From an uncultured Eubacteriales bacterium (GTDB lineage: Bacteria > Bacillota > Clostridia > Oscillospirales > Oscillospiraceae), in the NCBI GenBank assembly GCA_900079765.1, contig LT599017.1, positions 2,015,766 through 2,079,765 on the forward strand: DNA of 64,000 nucleotides, given 5' to 3'. A program made the translations under genes and the position numbers. How positions within the stretch are numbered: the first letter of the stretch is position 1; the number at the start of each line of letters is the position of its first letter. Below are positions 44,026 to 52,434 of the stretch, piece after piece. The notes below the pieces were generated by a model that was not told the origin of the DNA, searched no databases, and saw only the letters and a list, made by a program, of their open reading frames with translations.

Positions 44026-44607
44026 TTATCTCTGATAGATGACCTTGTCCACCAGGCCGTAGTCCTTGGCCTCCTCAGCGGACATGAAGTTGTCTCGCTC
44101 ACAGTCGGCGGTGACGACGTCCAGGGGCTTGCCGGTGTTCTCGGACAGGATTTTGTTCATCCTGCTCTTAATGACCTCCAGGCGCTTAAGGTGAATCGCC
44201 ATGTCGGTGATCTGGCCTTGGGTGCCCGCAGAGGGCTGGTGGATCATAATCTCGGCGTTGGGCAGCACCAGACGCTTGCCCTTAGTCCCGGAGGAGAGCA
44301 GGAACGCGCCCATGCTGGCGGCCATGCCGACGCAGATGGTGGACACGTCGCACTTTACGTACTGCATGGTGTCGTAAATCGCCATACCGTCGGTAACGCT
44401 GCCGCCGGGGCTATTGATGTAAAACTGGATGTCCTTATCCGGGTCCTGAGCCTCAAGATAGAGCATCTGGGCCACGATGAGGGACGCGGTGGTGGCGTTG
44501 ACCTCCTCGCCCAGAAAGACGATGCGGTCGTTCAGAAGGCGGGAGAAAATGTCGTAGGACCGCTCCCCCCGGTTGGTCTGTTCAATGACATAAGGAACTA
44601 GGCTCAT
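44026..44607 (-). CDS. clpP: ATP-dependent Clp protease proteolytic subunit ClpP
   Basis: Serine protease core. The 193 residues have the catalytic triad Ser98 (GMAASMG), His123 (MIHQPSAG) and Asp172 ([11 protein letters not shown]). The start [11 protein letters not shown] follows AAGGAGATCATCAGCT. It stands between tig and clpX, a common bacterial arrangement. Confidence 0.98.
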   Translation of the reverse strand: MSLVPYVIEQTNRGERSYDIFSRLLNDRIVFLGEEVNATTASLIVAQMLYLEAQDPDKDIQFYINSPGGSVTDGMAIYDTMQYVKCDVSTICVGMAASMGAFLLSSGTKGKRLVLPNAEIMIHQPSAGTQGQITDMAIHLKRLEVIKSRMNKILSENTGKPLDVVTADCERDNFMSAEEAKDYGLVDKVIYQR

Positions 44608-44666
44608 AGCTGATGATCTCCTTTATTTGCAGTCATACTGGTACAGTATACCCTGCCGCCGGAAAC

Positions 44667-46082
44667 TTATTCCTCGGTCTTGGCCTTCTTGGGAGCCGCC
44701 TTCTTTTTAGGTTTCTCCTCGGCGGTCTCTTCGGTCTTCGCGGCAGTCTTTTTCGCGGTGGGCTTTTTGGGTTTCTCTTCCCCATCCTCGGCGGCCTTCT
44801 TCGCGGGGGCCTTGCCTACCTTCGCGGTAGAGAAGACGAGCTCACTGGCTTTCTTGCTCTTCAGGTCGGCCACCAGGTCGTCCTCATGGACGGCGGACTT
44901 TACCTGCTCGAGGGTCATGCCGTACTGCTCGGTCATGCGCTTGTACTCTTCATCCTTCTCCTCATCGGAGATCTCAATGCTCTCTGCGGCGGCGATGGCA
45001 CTCAGGGCCAAATCAACCTGCACCTGGCGGAGTGCTCCCTCACGGGCCTGGCTGCGCATATCGGCAACGGTCATCCCCATCATCTGAAGGTACTGCTCGA
45101 AAGGGATACCCTGGCTGGTGACGCGGTTGGCGTAGTCGTTGACCATCTGGTCCACCCGGTAGTCCACCATGGCGTCGGGGATCTCCACCGTCATGTTGGC
45201 GGTCACCTGCTCCAGCAGGGCGCTCTCATAGGCGCGCTGGGCGTCGGCCTCACGGCGCTCCGTCAGCTTGTCGCCCAGGTCTTTCTTGAAGTCGGCCAGG
45301 GACTCGAACTCGGAGACATCCTTAGCAAACTCGTCGTCCAGAGCGGGGGCCTGTTTCTCCTTGACCTCCAGGACCTTCACTTTGAAGACCACGGCCTTGC
45401 CGGCCAGGTCGGCGTGATAGTCCTCGGGGAAGGTGACGTCCAGATCCTTTTCGTCGCCCGCTTTGGCGCCGACGATCTGCTCCTCAAAGCCGGGGACGAA
45501 GGAGTTGGAGCCCAGCTCCAGGCCATGGCCCTCGCCCTTGCCGCCCTCAAAGGGCACGCCGTCCAGGAAGCCCTCAAAGTCGATGACCACGGTGTCGCCG
45601 TTCTTGGCCTCGCGCTCCACGGAGACAAGGCGGGTGGCACGGCTCACATAGGGTGCCAGCTCATTGTCGATGTCCTCGTCGGTGACCTTAATCGTGTCCT
45701 TGGCGGCGGTGAGGCCCTTATACTCGCCCAGCTTGACCTCGGGGCGTACGGTAACGATGGCCTTGAACGTAAAGCCGTCCTTCCCTACCTCCTGGACCTC
45801 CACATTGGGGTAGGCGACGGCGTCGATCTTCTCCTGCTCCAGCGCCTGGGCGTAGGCCGTGGGATACATCTCGTTGATGGCGTCCTCGTGGAACACGCCG
45901 ACGCCATACATGGCCTCGATAATTTTGCGGGGGGCATGGCCTTTGCGGAAACCGGGCACGTTGATCTTACCGCGCTGTTTCTGATAGACCTTGTTGACGG
46001 CGGTCTCAAACTCCGCCGCGCCCACCTCGATGACCAGCTCGACTGTGCTGTTCTCCCGTTTATCTACGCTTTTGACGTTCAT
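44667..46082 (-). CDS. tig: Trigger factor with a long lysine-rich tail
   Basis: Ribosome-bound chaperone and prolyl isomerase. The 471 residues have an N-terminal ribosome-binding domain with GFRKGHAPRKIIE, a central FKBP-like domain (about 150-240) and a C-terminal chaperone domain. The last 45 or so residues are a Lys/Ala/Glu/Pro repeat-like tail outside the usual length. The ATG at 46082 is chosen: AGGAGG precedes it with a 10-bp gap; a TTG two codons before is possible. It starts the tig-clpP-clpX-lon series. Confidence 0.95.
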   Translation of the reverse strand: MNVKSVDKRENSTVELVIEVGAAEFETAVNKVYQKQRGKINVPGFRKGHAPRKIIEAMYGVGVFHEDAINEMYPTAYAQALEQEKIDAVAYPNVEVQEVGKDGFTFKAIVTVRPEVKLGEYKGLTAAKDTIKVTDEDIDNELAPYVSRATRLVSVEREAKNGDTVVIDFEGFLDGVPFEGGKGEGHGLELGSNSFVPGFEEQIVGAKAGDEKDLDVTFPEDYHADLAGKAVVFKVKVLEVKEKQAPALDDEFAKDVSEFESLADFKKDLGDKLTERREADAQRAYESALLEQVTANMTVEIPDAMVDYRVDQMVNDYANRVTSQGIPFEQYLQMMGMTVADMRSQAREGALRQVQVDLALSAIAAAESIEISDEEKDEEYKRMTEQYGMTLEQVKSAVHEDDLVADLKSKKASELVFSTAKVGKAPAKKAAEDGEEKPKKPTAKKTAAKTEETAEEKPKKKAAPKKAKTEE

Positions 46083-46223
46083 GTACAATTTTCCTCCTGT
46101 CGCGGTCCCGCCGGCTATCTTTCCCCAGCGCCAGACCGCCCTTTCACAATATCCGATTTATACTACCAGAAAATTTCCGATATTTCCATAGTTTTTTTAA
46201 ATTATTCACGATTGTTTTTCAAT

Positions 46224-46910
46224 CTATTCATAGATTGCCTGCGGTTTAAAACCCAAATAGTCTGCTGAGACCAAATGGTACTCCACCGCGCCGTATTTTC
46301 CCTCTATGGCGAGGCGGTGGCTGCCGCCGTGCAAATGCCCATAATAGCAGCGTTTAACGTTGTAAAGCTCCAGAAGGGCGATGATCTCAGGGCAGGAATA
46401 CCCCTGGTAGAGGGGCGGGTAATGGAGAAAGCAGAGCTTTTCCCTCTGACCCGCCGCTTTGAGCGATGCCTCCAGCCGGATGAGCTCCCGGTTAAAGACC
46501 TTCTCGTTGTGCCCCCCCGCATCCTCCTCGTAAAACCAGCCCCGGGTGCCGCAGAGGGCGAGGTCACCGTAGGTCCCGCAGTTGTTATGGAGGAGGTTCA
46601 GGGTGTTAAAACCGTTTTCTGCAAAGAAGGCGTTCATCTTGGCGGCAGTGTTCCACCAGTAGTCGTGATTGCCCTTGAGGAGGTACTTCTTCCCCGGCAG
46701 GGCATCCAGAAAGGCAAAATCCTCCCTGGCCTCACCGAGGTTCATACCCCAGGAGAGGTCCCCACAGAGGACCACCGTGTCCTCCGGCCTGACGGCGGCG
46801 AACCCGGCGGTCAGCTTTTCCACGTACCCCGTCCAGCTGCCGCCGAAGACGTCCATGGGCTTGTCGCTCCCCAGTGAGAGGTGGGTGTCGCCGATTGCGT
46901 ATAGGGCCAC
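46224..46910 (-). CDS. Metallophosphoesterase
   Basis: 228 residues with all calcineurin-like metal motifs: GDTHLS, CGDLSWGMN, KGNHDYWW, LHYPP and GHLHGGS. The exact substrate is unknown; relatives are found in many Firmicutes as stand-alone phosphodiesterases. It lies 18 bp after thrC. Downstream is a 140-bp gap rich in A/T before tig, with small hairpins but no gene. Confidence 0.9.
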   Translation of the reverse strand: MALYAIGDTHLSLGSDKPMDVFGGSWTGYVEKLTAGFAAVRPEDTVVLCGDLSWGMNLGEAREDFAFLDALPGKKYLLKGNHDYWWNTAAKMNAFFAENGFNTLNLLHNNCGTYGDLALCGTRGWFYEEDAGGHNEKVFNRELIRLEASLKAAGQREKLCFLHYPPLYQGYSCPEIIALLELYNVKRCYYGHLHGGSHRLAIEGKYGAVEYHLVSADYLGFKPQAIYE

Positions 46911-46928
46911 GCTATCCCTCCGGTCCGG

Positions 46929-48416
46929 TTATTTCAGCATCTCCAGCACCTGGTCAGCCATCTGATCCTTGGCGACTGTAGTGCCGAAACGCGGTTTCTT
47001 GTCTTTGAGGGAGGCCAGGGGCGCAGGAGCGGGCACGCCGGTCTCCCGAGCCAGCTGGTCCAGAAGGTCGGTACCCTCCGCCAGCTCGGTTACGCCCAGA
47101 GCGCCCAGCACGCTATCGCAGAACTTGAAGGGGCTGGCGGTGGAAACCACAATGGCGGGGGTCTCGTCCCCGGTCTCTCCCCGATACCGCTCCAGCACGT
47201 CGAAGGCCACAGCGGTGTGAGGGTCGATCAGGTAATTGTGCTCCTTCCAGACCAGGTCGATGGCCTTCTGGGTCTGGGCGTCGTCGCAGCAGCCGGCAAC
47301 AAAGAGCTTTTGGAGCTTTGCCTTGATCTCCCAACTCACCTCGTACCTGCCGGAGACGGATAGAGACTTCATATATCCCGCAACCTCTTCGGCGTTGCAG
47401 CCCGACAGTTCGAAGAGCATCCGCTCCAGGTTGGAGGAGATGAGGATATCCATAGAGGGGGACATGGTGTTGTAGAACTTGCGGTTGCGGTCATATACGC
47501 CGGTCTTCAGGAAGTCAGTGAGGACATTGTTGCTGTTGGATGCGCAGATGAGCTTGCCGATGGGTACGCCCATCTCCTTGGCGTAATAGCCCGCCAGGAT
47601 GTTGCCGAAGTTGCCGGTGGGAACGCAGACATTCACTGTATCCCCCAGAGAAATCTTCCCATCCCGCACCAGGTCACAGTAGGCCGAGACATAATAGACC
47701 ACCTGGGGCAGCACCCGACCCCAGTTGATGGAGTTGGCGGAAGAGAAGAAATAGCCGCGCTCCTCCAATTCTGCTCTGAGTGCCTCGTCGGAGAAGAGCT
47801 TCTTCACGCCGGTCTGAGCATCGTCGAAGTTACCCACCACGGAGCAGACGCCAACGTTAGCCCCCTCCTGGGTATTCATCTGCAGCTCCTGAATGGCGGA
47901 GACCCCATCCTTGGGGTAGAAGACCAAAATGCGGGTCTTGTTCACGTCCTTAAAGCCCTCCAGCGCCGCCTTGCCGGTGTCGCCCGAGGTGGCCACCAGG
48001 ATGCAGACCGTCTTCTCCTCCGCGTTTTTCTCCAGAGAGGCGGTGAGGAGGTGAGGCAGCATCTGAAGGGCCATGTCCTTAAAGGCGCAGGTGGGTCCGT
48101 GCCAGAGCTCCAGGCAGTGGGTCTTTTCATCCACGGTGTGGACGCGTGCCACCTCCTTCACGTCGAACTTGTCAGAGCCGTAGGCCTTACTCGCATAGGT
48201 TGACAGCTCGGCGGCGGAGAAGTCCTCCAGATAGGGGTTCATCACATAGACGGCCCGCTGCTGATAAGACATGTCGGTCAGCGTGCTCAGCCCATTCTGG
48301 CTCAGCTTGGGAAAGACCTCCGGGGTCAACAGCCCGCCGTCGGCGGCCAGGCCCCGGGCGATGGCCTGGGACGCGGTGAGGCGCTCCCCGGTATTTCTCG
48401 TGCTTACATAGTACAT
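46929..48416 (-). CDS. thrC: Threonine synthase
   Basis: PLP enzyme that makes threonine from O-phosphohomoserine. The 495 residues start MYYVSTRNTGERLTASQA and carry the PLP lysine in TCAFKDMALQMLP and LVATSGDTGKAAL. It is the long form of the enzyme. It overlaps the M19 dipeptidase gene by 13 bp. No other threonine genes are in view. Confidence 0.97.
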   Translation of the reverse strand: MYYVSTRNTGERLTASQAIARGLAADGGLLTPEVFPKLSQNGLSTLTDMSYQQRAVYVMNPYLEDFSAAELSTYASKAYGSDKFDVKEVARVHTVDEKTHCLELWHGPTCAFKDMALQMLPHLLTASLEKNAEEKTVCILVATSGDTGKAALEGFKDVNKTRILVFYPKDGVSAIQELQMNTQEGANVGVCSVVGNFDDAQTGVKKLFSDEALRAELEERGYFFSSANSINWGRVLPQVVYYVSAYCDLVRDGKISLGDTVNVCVPTGNFGNILAGYYAKEMGVPIGKLICASNSNNVLTDFLKTGVYDRNRKFYNTMSPSMDILISSNLERMLFELSGCNAEEVAGYMKSLSVSGRYEVSWEIKAKLQKLFVAGCCDDAQTQKAIDLVWKEHNYLIDPHTAVAFDVLERYRGETGDETPAIVVSTASPFKFCDSVLGALGVTELAEGTDLLDQLARETGVPAPAPLASLKDKKPRFGTTVAKDQMADQVLEMLK

Positions 48417-49354
48417 ACTTCGTTCACTACTCTCATTAGATTCTCGAAAAACACGCCGCGCACCAGCGCCTCGTGATAGTTTTTCTGTAAAAGCCGCTCA
48501 TAGAGTCGGTCCATGTCACCAATACCGGTGAGTCCCCGGGGCATGGCAGAAATTCCGTCCCAGTCCCCGCCCAAGGCGATGCTCTTCTCCCCGCCCAGGG
48601 CGAGAAAGTGCTCCAGATGAGACACAACCATGTCGATGTCCGGGTCCTCCCCCAGGAAGGCGGAGTACATATTCAGCCCGGCGACCCCATGATGCTCTAT
48701 TATGGCAGTAAATTGCCCATCGGTCAAGTTCCTGCCGGCGGGAAAAATGGCGCGGGCGTTGGAATGGCTTGCGATAAAAGGTTTTTTTGCCATAGCCACT
48801 ACGTCCCAAAAGCCGGGGTCGGAGAGATGGGATACGTCCACCAACATCCCCAGTTCCTCCATCCGGCGGACGAAGGTCCGCCCGCGCTCGGTGAGGCCCC
48901 GGTCAGGCTCTTCCGCGTTGCTGCCCGAGAGGGCGTTGGCGTGGTTCCAGGTCAGGTTCACCGCACGGACGCCCATGGCGTGGGCCTGCTCAAGCCTGCC
49001 CAGATCACAGTCTATAAGCTCGGCTCCCTCCACCGAGAGAAAAGCCGCCGTCCTCCCCGACTGAAAGGCACTCCTTGCCTCCGCCCCCGTGCGGCAATGT
49101 ATCAAATATGCGCCGTTCTCCTTCAACTCCTTCTGGAAGAGGGCGTATTGCCGCTGACACAGCTCCCATAGGGGGAGGTCCGGGTGCTCGTCCTTGTCCC
49201 CGAAGATGGCGAAAAACTGGGCGTACCGGTGGAATTTCCGGGTGCGTTTCAAATCCATGTGGCCGTCATTCTCCCAGAGCCCTCCCCCCTCCTCCAGGCG
49301 GCGGGAAAGGGTGTCGCAATGGCCATCAAACAGGTCGATACATCCCATGGGCAT
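48404..49354 (-). CDS. Membrane dipeptidase (peptidase M19)
   Basis: Renal-dipeptidase family zinc hydrolase, 316 residues. Motifs: LFDGHCDTLSRRL (metal His and Asp), SVEGAELIDCDL, VDVSHLSDPGFWDV and FIASHSNARAIFP, then GGDWDG near the C-terminus. Family members cleave dipeptides including D-amino-acid ones. The start at 49354 follows AAGGAGTAGAG. No signal peptide is seen, so it is probably cytoplasmic. It overlaps thrC. Confidence 0.93.
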   Translation of the reverse strand: MPMGCIDLFDGHCDTLSRRLEEGGGLWENDGHMDLKRTRKFHRYAQFFAIFGDKDEHPDLPLWELCQRQYALFQKELKENGAYLIHCRTGAEARSAFQSGRTAAFLSVEGAELIDCDLGRLEQAHAMGVRAVNLTWNHANALSGSNAEEPDRGLTERGRTFVRRMEELGMLVDVSHLSDPGFWDVVAMAKKPFIASHSNARAIFPAGRNLTDGQFTAIIEHHGVAGLNMYSAFLGEDPDIDMVVSHLEHFLALGGEKSIALGGDWDGISAMPRGLTGIGDMDRLYERLLQKNYHEALVRGVFFENLMRVVNEVCTM

Positions 49355-49363
49355 CTCTACTCC

Positions 49364-49732
49364 TTAAAAAGCGTTCTCTAAATACACGATATGCGGCGCT
49401 CTGGTCGCCGTGCCCTGGGGAGCATATATCTCCGCCACATCAAACCGGGGCTGGAGGGTCGTGGGGTTTGCAGCCAAGTAGAGCTCGGCGGTGGTACGCA
49501 GCTTCCCCTGCTTCTTCGCGTCCACAAAGACCCGCCCTGGGGCGAAAGCGGCATCCTTCCGGAGCTTTACTTCTGTAAAGGCTATATACTTACCATTCTC
49601 CACAATCAGGTCAATTTCTCCAAACCGGCACTGATACCCAGCGGCGACGACGCGGTACCCGCGCTCCCGAAGATAGTTCGCCACTTGGGCCTCTCCCCAG
49701 CGGCCCAGCAGCTTTCTGTCTCCCCCGCTCAT
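49364..49732 (-). CDS. YraN family (UPF0102) endonuclease-like protein
   Basis: 122 residues with the nuclease-like core GRWGEAQVANYLRERGYRVVAAGYQCRFGEIDLIVENGKYIAFTEVKLRK split as GEIDLI and EVK, as in restriction-endonuclease folds. The function is unknown. It overlaps rnhB by 4 bp, the standard partner in many Firmicutes. Confidence 0.9.
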   Translation of the reverse strand: MSGGDRKLLGRWGEAQVANYLRERGYRVVAAGYQCRFGEIDLIVENGKYIAFTEVKLRKDAAFAPGRVFVDAKKQGKLRTTAELYLAANPTTLQPRFDVAEIYAPQGTATRAPHIVYLENAF

Positions 49733-50325
49733 AGATTCTTCAAAAAGGTGCGGCGGTGGATTGGACAGGGACCGTACCGCCGCAGCAGCTCATAGTGGCG
49801 CTTAGTGGGGTAGCCCTTGTGCTTGTCGAACTCATACTGAGGATACAGGGCGGCCATCTCCTCCATGTACCGGTCCCGGCTCACCTTGGCGAGGATGGAG
49901 GCCGCGGCAATGCTGGCGCTGCGGGAGTCACCCTTAATAACGACCTCGTTTGGGATGGAGATACCCCGATTGCGGTTGCCGTCGATAAGGGCGTACCCTG
50001 GGACGGGGCTAAGCATATGGATGGCCCGATCCATGGCCAGCAACCGGGCATTGAGAATATTAATTTCATCAATTTCCTTCTCGTCCGCAGAGGCTACTGC
50101 CCAGGCCATTGCCTCAGCCTGGATCAGGGGAAAAAGTTCATCACGTTTTTTCGGACTCACCTGCTTGGAGTCGTTCAGGCCATCGATGACCAGCCCGGCA
50201 GGCAAAATGACGGCGGCGGCATAGACAGCACCCGCAAGAGGGCCCGCCCCCGCCTCGTCGCAGCCGCAAACCAAAGCGAGCCCCCGGTCAAAGCAGGTTC
50301 GCTCGATTTCCCATAAATCAACCAT
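49729..50325 (-). CDS. rnhB: Ribonuclease HII
   Basis: Removes ribonucleotides from DNA and RNA/DNA hybrids. The 198 residues have CGCDEAGAGPLAGAVYAAAVIL with the first two acidic ligands, LNDSKQVSPKKRDEL, DGNRNRGI and ASILAKVSRDRYM. Two consecutive ATG codons lie at 50328 and 50325; the second is 7 bp from GGAGG and is preferred. It lies after rbgA. Confidence 0.95.
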   Translation of the reverse strand: MVDLWEIERTCFDRGLALVCGCDEAGAGPLAGAVYAAAVILPAGLVIDGLNDSKQVSPKKRDELFPLIQAEAMAWAVASADEKEIDEINILNARLLAMDRAIHMLSPVPGYALIDGNRNRGISIPNEVVIKGDSRSASIAAASILAKVSRDRYMEEMAALYPQYEFDKHKGYPTKRHYELLRRYGPCPIHRRTFLKNL

Positions 50326-50346
50326 CATGACACCTCCAGGGGCCAT

Positions 50347-51216
50347 CTATTGCGGCATTTCAAGTGTAAAGCGCCCAAGCTTGCCACCGCGGAACTCGTC
50401 CAGCAGGATTTTGGCCATACGCTCGGTGTCCACCTCGCCGCCGGAGATGAGGAAACCCCGTCTCTTCGCGGCTTGCTCCAGGAGATCGTAGCCGTAGGCG
50501 ATGCCCTCCTCGTCTTCTGCCCGGGCAGATACCTCCAACTTGTACCGCGCCTTAATAGAGGCGGGATAGCGCTCCGCAAGGGTCTCCATCAGGTGGCAGC
50601 CCAGTGTCTCCGTGTCCATGATATCGTCCTTCACCGCGCCGGTAAAGGCCAGGTGAAGGCCGGTCTGTGGATCCTCAAACTTAGGCCAGAGGATACCGGG
50701 AGTATCCAGCAGATCGAGGGACGCGTCCACTGCCACCCACTGTTTGCCACGGGTCACGCCGGGCTTGTCCCCCGCCTTAGCGGACTTGCGCCCCGCGACC
50801 TTATTGATAAAGGTGGACTTGCCCACGTTGGGGACGCCTACCACCATGGCACGCACCGGGCGGCCCACCTGACCCTTGGCGCGCCACTGCTCGATCTTCT
50901 CCTTCAGGGCGAGCTGGATAACGGCAGAGAACTGGTTCACTCCCCTGCCCTCCTTCGCATCGGTTTCCATCACCGCCCAGCCTTTGCTTTTAAACCACTC
51001 GCTCCAGACCCTGTTTCCGGCGGGGTCGGCCTGGTCAGCCCTGTTGAGGATGATAAGGCGGGGCTTGTCCCCCACCAGGCCGTCAATATCCGGGTTGCGG
51101 CTGGAAATGGGTATCCGGGCATCGATGACTTCGGCCACGATATCCACAAGCTTCAGGTTCTCGGAAATCATCCGCTGCGTCTTCTTCATATGCCCCGGGA
51201 ACCACTGGATGTCCAT
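50347..51216 (-). CDS. rbgA: Ribosome biogenesis GTPase RbgA (YlqF)
   Basis: GTPase required for late 50S assembly. The 289 residues have a circularly permuted order: G4 LNRAD (about 59-63) precedes G1 GVPNVGKST and G3 DTPG. The start MDIQWFPGHMKKT is the family hallmark. It follows GAAAGGCTGTGAACAG and the rplS terminator; a TATAAT box lies at 51262-51267 with a poor -35. The order rplS-rbgA-rnhB matches B. subtilis. Confidence 0.96.
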   Translation of the reverse strand: MDIQWFPGHMKKTQRMISENLKLVDIVAEVIDARIPISSRNPDIDGLVGDKPRLIILNRADQADPAGNRVWSEWFKSKGWAVMETDAKEGRGVNQFSAVIQLALKEKIEQWRAKGQVGRPVRAMVVGVPNVGKSTFINKVAGRKSAKAGDKPGVTRGKQWVAVDASLDLLDTPGILWPKFEDPQTGLHLAFTGAVKDDIMDTETLGCHLMETLAERYPASIKARYKLEVSARAEDEEGIAYGYDLLEQAAKRRGFLISGGEVDTERMAKILLDEFRGGKLGRFTLEMPQ

Positions 51217-51261
51217 CTGTTCACAGCCTTTCGACAAATTTCTCAAATTCATGCAGGTATT

Positions 51262-51267
51262 ATTATA
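51262..51267 (-). promoter_or_regulatory. Possible -10 box for rbgA
   Basis: TATAAT on the minus strand in an AT-rich stretch just after the rplS terminator. The -35 position holds only a T-run, so the promoter is tentative. Confidence 0.4.
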
Positions 51268-51313
51268 CACAATATATGGACAGAAAAAAAGGCCTTAGCA
51301 CTAGTTTTAGTAA

Positions 51314-51346
51314 AAAAAGAAACCGTCCTGCGGACGGTTTCTTTTT
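51314..51346 (-). terminator. Intrinsic terminator after rplS
   Basis: Fifteen-base perfect arms (AAAAAGAAACCGTCC and its complement), 3-base loop, with a long T-run on the minus strand. It starts 6 bp after the rplS stop. Confidence 0.95.
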
Positions 51347-51351
51347 CAGGT

Positions 51352-51693
51352 TTAGATTTTCTCTTTGATCTTGGCGCTCTTGCCCACGCGGTCGCGCAGA
51401 TAGTAGAGTTTCGCGCGGCGAACCTTGCCGTGACGCACCAGCTCGATGCGCTCAATGGAAGGAGCATGGATGGGAAATACCTTCTCCACGCCGACGCCGT
51501 AAGATACGCGGCGAACGGTGACAGTCTCGCTGATGCCGCCGTGCTTTTGGGCAATGACGGTACCCTCAAAAATCTGGATACGCTCGCGGCTGCCTTCCTT
51601 GACCTTGATATGGACACGGACGGTGTCGCCGACCTGGGTAACGGGGGGCTCGGCCTTGAGGTGCTTTTCGTTGAAAGCCTGCATGAGATTCAT
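51352..51693 (-). CDS. rplS: 50S ribosomal protein L19
   Basis: 113 residues with [48 protein letters not shown] and [15 protein letters not shown], all typical. The ATG follows AGGAGGAAAAGTAA. It is transcribed alone, with its own promoter and terminator, after a leader of about 95 nt. The common partners trmD and rimM are absent. Confidence 0.98.
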   Translation of the reverse strand: MNLMQAFNEKHLKAEPPVTQVGDTVRVHIKVKEGSRERIQIFEGTVIAQKHGGISETVTVRRVSYGVGVEKVFPIHAPSIERIELVRHGKVRRAKLYYLRDRVGKSAKIKEKI

Positions 51694-51788
51694 TTACTTT
51701 TCCTCCTAATTATAGGTGTTCATGCCGACCATTCAAAGGCCGCTCCGCTCGGAGCGACAGCCGCAGAGGACCACCCTTTCTTGAGACT
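51694..51788 (-). promoter_or_regulatory. Long leader of rplS, possible L19 autoregulatory leader
   Basis: Transcribed leader between the promoter and the L19 start. It contains a GC-rich hairpin (CGCTCC and GGAGCG arms, about 51740-51760) and conserved-looking bases nearer the start codon. Firmicutes rplS leaders can bind L19 for feedback control. The exact fold here is not shown, so this is a candidate only. Confidence 0.4.
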
Positions 51789-51793
51789 CAAGT

Positions 51794-51822
51794 ATGATAC
51801 CATAAGAATCCCCTGTTTGCAA
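51794..51822 (-). promoter_or_regulatory. SigA-type promoter for rplS
   Basis: TTGCAA (51817-51822), 17-bp spacer, TATCAT (51794-51799) on the minus strand. Confidence 0.75.
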
Positions 51823-51834
51823 GCAACTTTTGCA

Positions 51835-52431
51835 CTATTTTCTTCTTTTCGGCCCGTGGAGAGAAGCGGCGAGCCACATTGCCGTCACCAGCAGGGTGAA
51901 GTTGGCCCGGGTGACCCATAGGAGGACGACCCCTCCTAAAAGGAGTGCCGCCGCCATCAGTTTAGAAATCACCCTCACCGTCCGCTCCGCCGCCTGAGGC
52001 GACCAGAGCAGGGTCACCAGCTGGCCCAGCGCTTGCCCGCCGTCCAACTGCTCCATGGGCAGGAGATTAAAGGCCGCCAGGCTTAGGTTGAGTCCGGCGA
52101 AGAGAAAGGCGTCCTCCCCCAGATACGCTCCCAGCCCAGCCGATAGGCTGGCAAAGGCCAGATTTGTCACCGGCCCTGACAGCGCGGCCAGGAGCCGCGC
52201 GCCCGGCCCCAGAATCCGAGTGGCCGAGAGAGTCATCTCCGCGCCCGTTACGGAGAGCCGTAGCCGTGCGACCCGTCCGCCCAGGCCGTATATCGCCGCC
52301 AGGTGGCCCAGCTCGTGGAGCGCGGCGGCCAGCCCTGTCAAAAGAAAAAGCCCCTGGTCATCCAGATAATAAAGGACAGCCGCCAACAGCAGGAAGCCAC
52401 CCGTCACCTCCACTCTTCTCCAGCGCAGCAT
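51835..52431 (-). CDS. spoIVFB: SpoIVFB-like site-2 metalloprotease (M50)
   Basis: 198-residue polytopic membrane protease with zinc motif HELGH (His39, Glu40, His43) near the N-terminus and a second motif NLLPMEQLDGGQ (Asp130), as in SpoIVFB, the enzyme that cuts pro-SigK in the Bacillus mother cell. It follows 3 bp after an M23-domain membrane protein that looks like SpoIVFA. This two-gene pairing is the main reason for the symbol. Without it the protein would only be called an M50 peptidase. Confidence 0.75.
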   Translation of the reverse strand: MLRWRRVEVTGGFLLLAAVLYYLDDQGLFLLTGLAAALHELGHLAAIYGLGGRVARLRLSVTGAEMTLSATRILGPGARLLAALSGPVTNLAFASLSAGLGAYLGEDAFLFAGLNLSLAAFNLLPMEQLDGGQALGQLVTLLWSPQAAERTVRVISKLMAAALLLGGVVLLWVTRANFTLLVTAMWLAASLHGPKRRK

Positions 52432-52434
52432 AGG

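Noticed and set aside
44630-44655. Short palindrome ATACTG/CAGTAT near the clpP start as an operator
   Set aside because: It is only 6 bp per arm and does not match the CtsR or HrcA operators that control clp genes in Firmicutes.
46089-46223. Promoter for tig in the AT-rich gap
   Set aside because: A TATAAA-like box exists, but no -35 at a workable distance could be matched.
44613-46268. 551-codon plus-strand open frame
   Set aside because: It is antisense to trigger factor, whose domains are clear; Gly/Leu/His-rich shadow composition.
50350-51921. 523-codon plus-strand open frame
   Set aside because: It is antisense to rbgA and rplS and crosses a perfect terminator.
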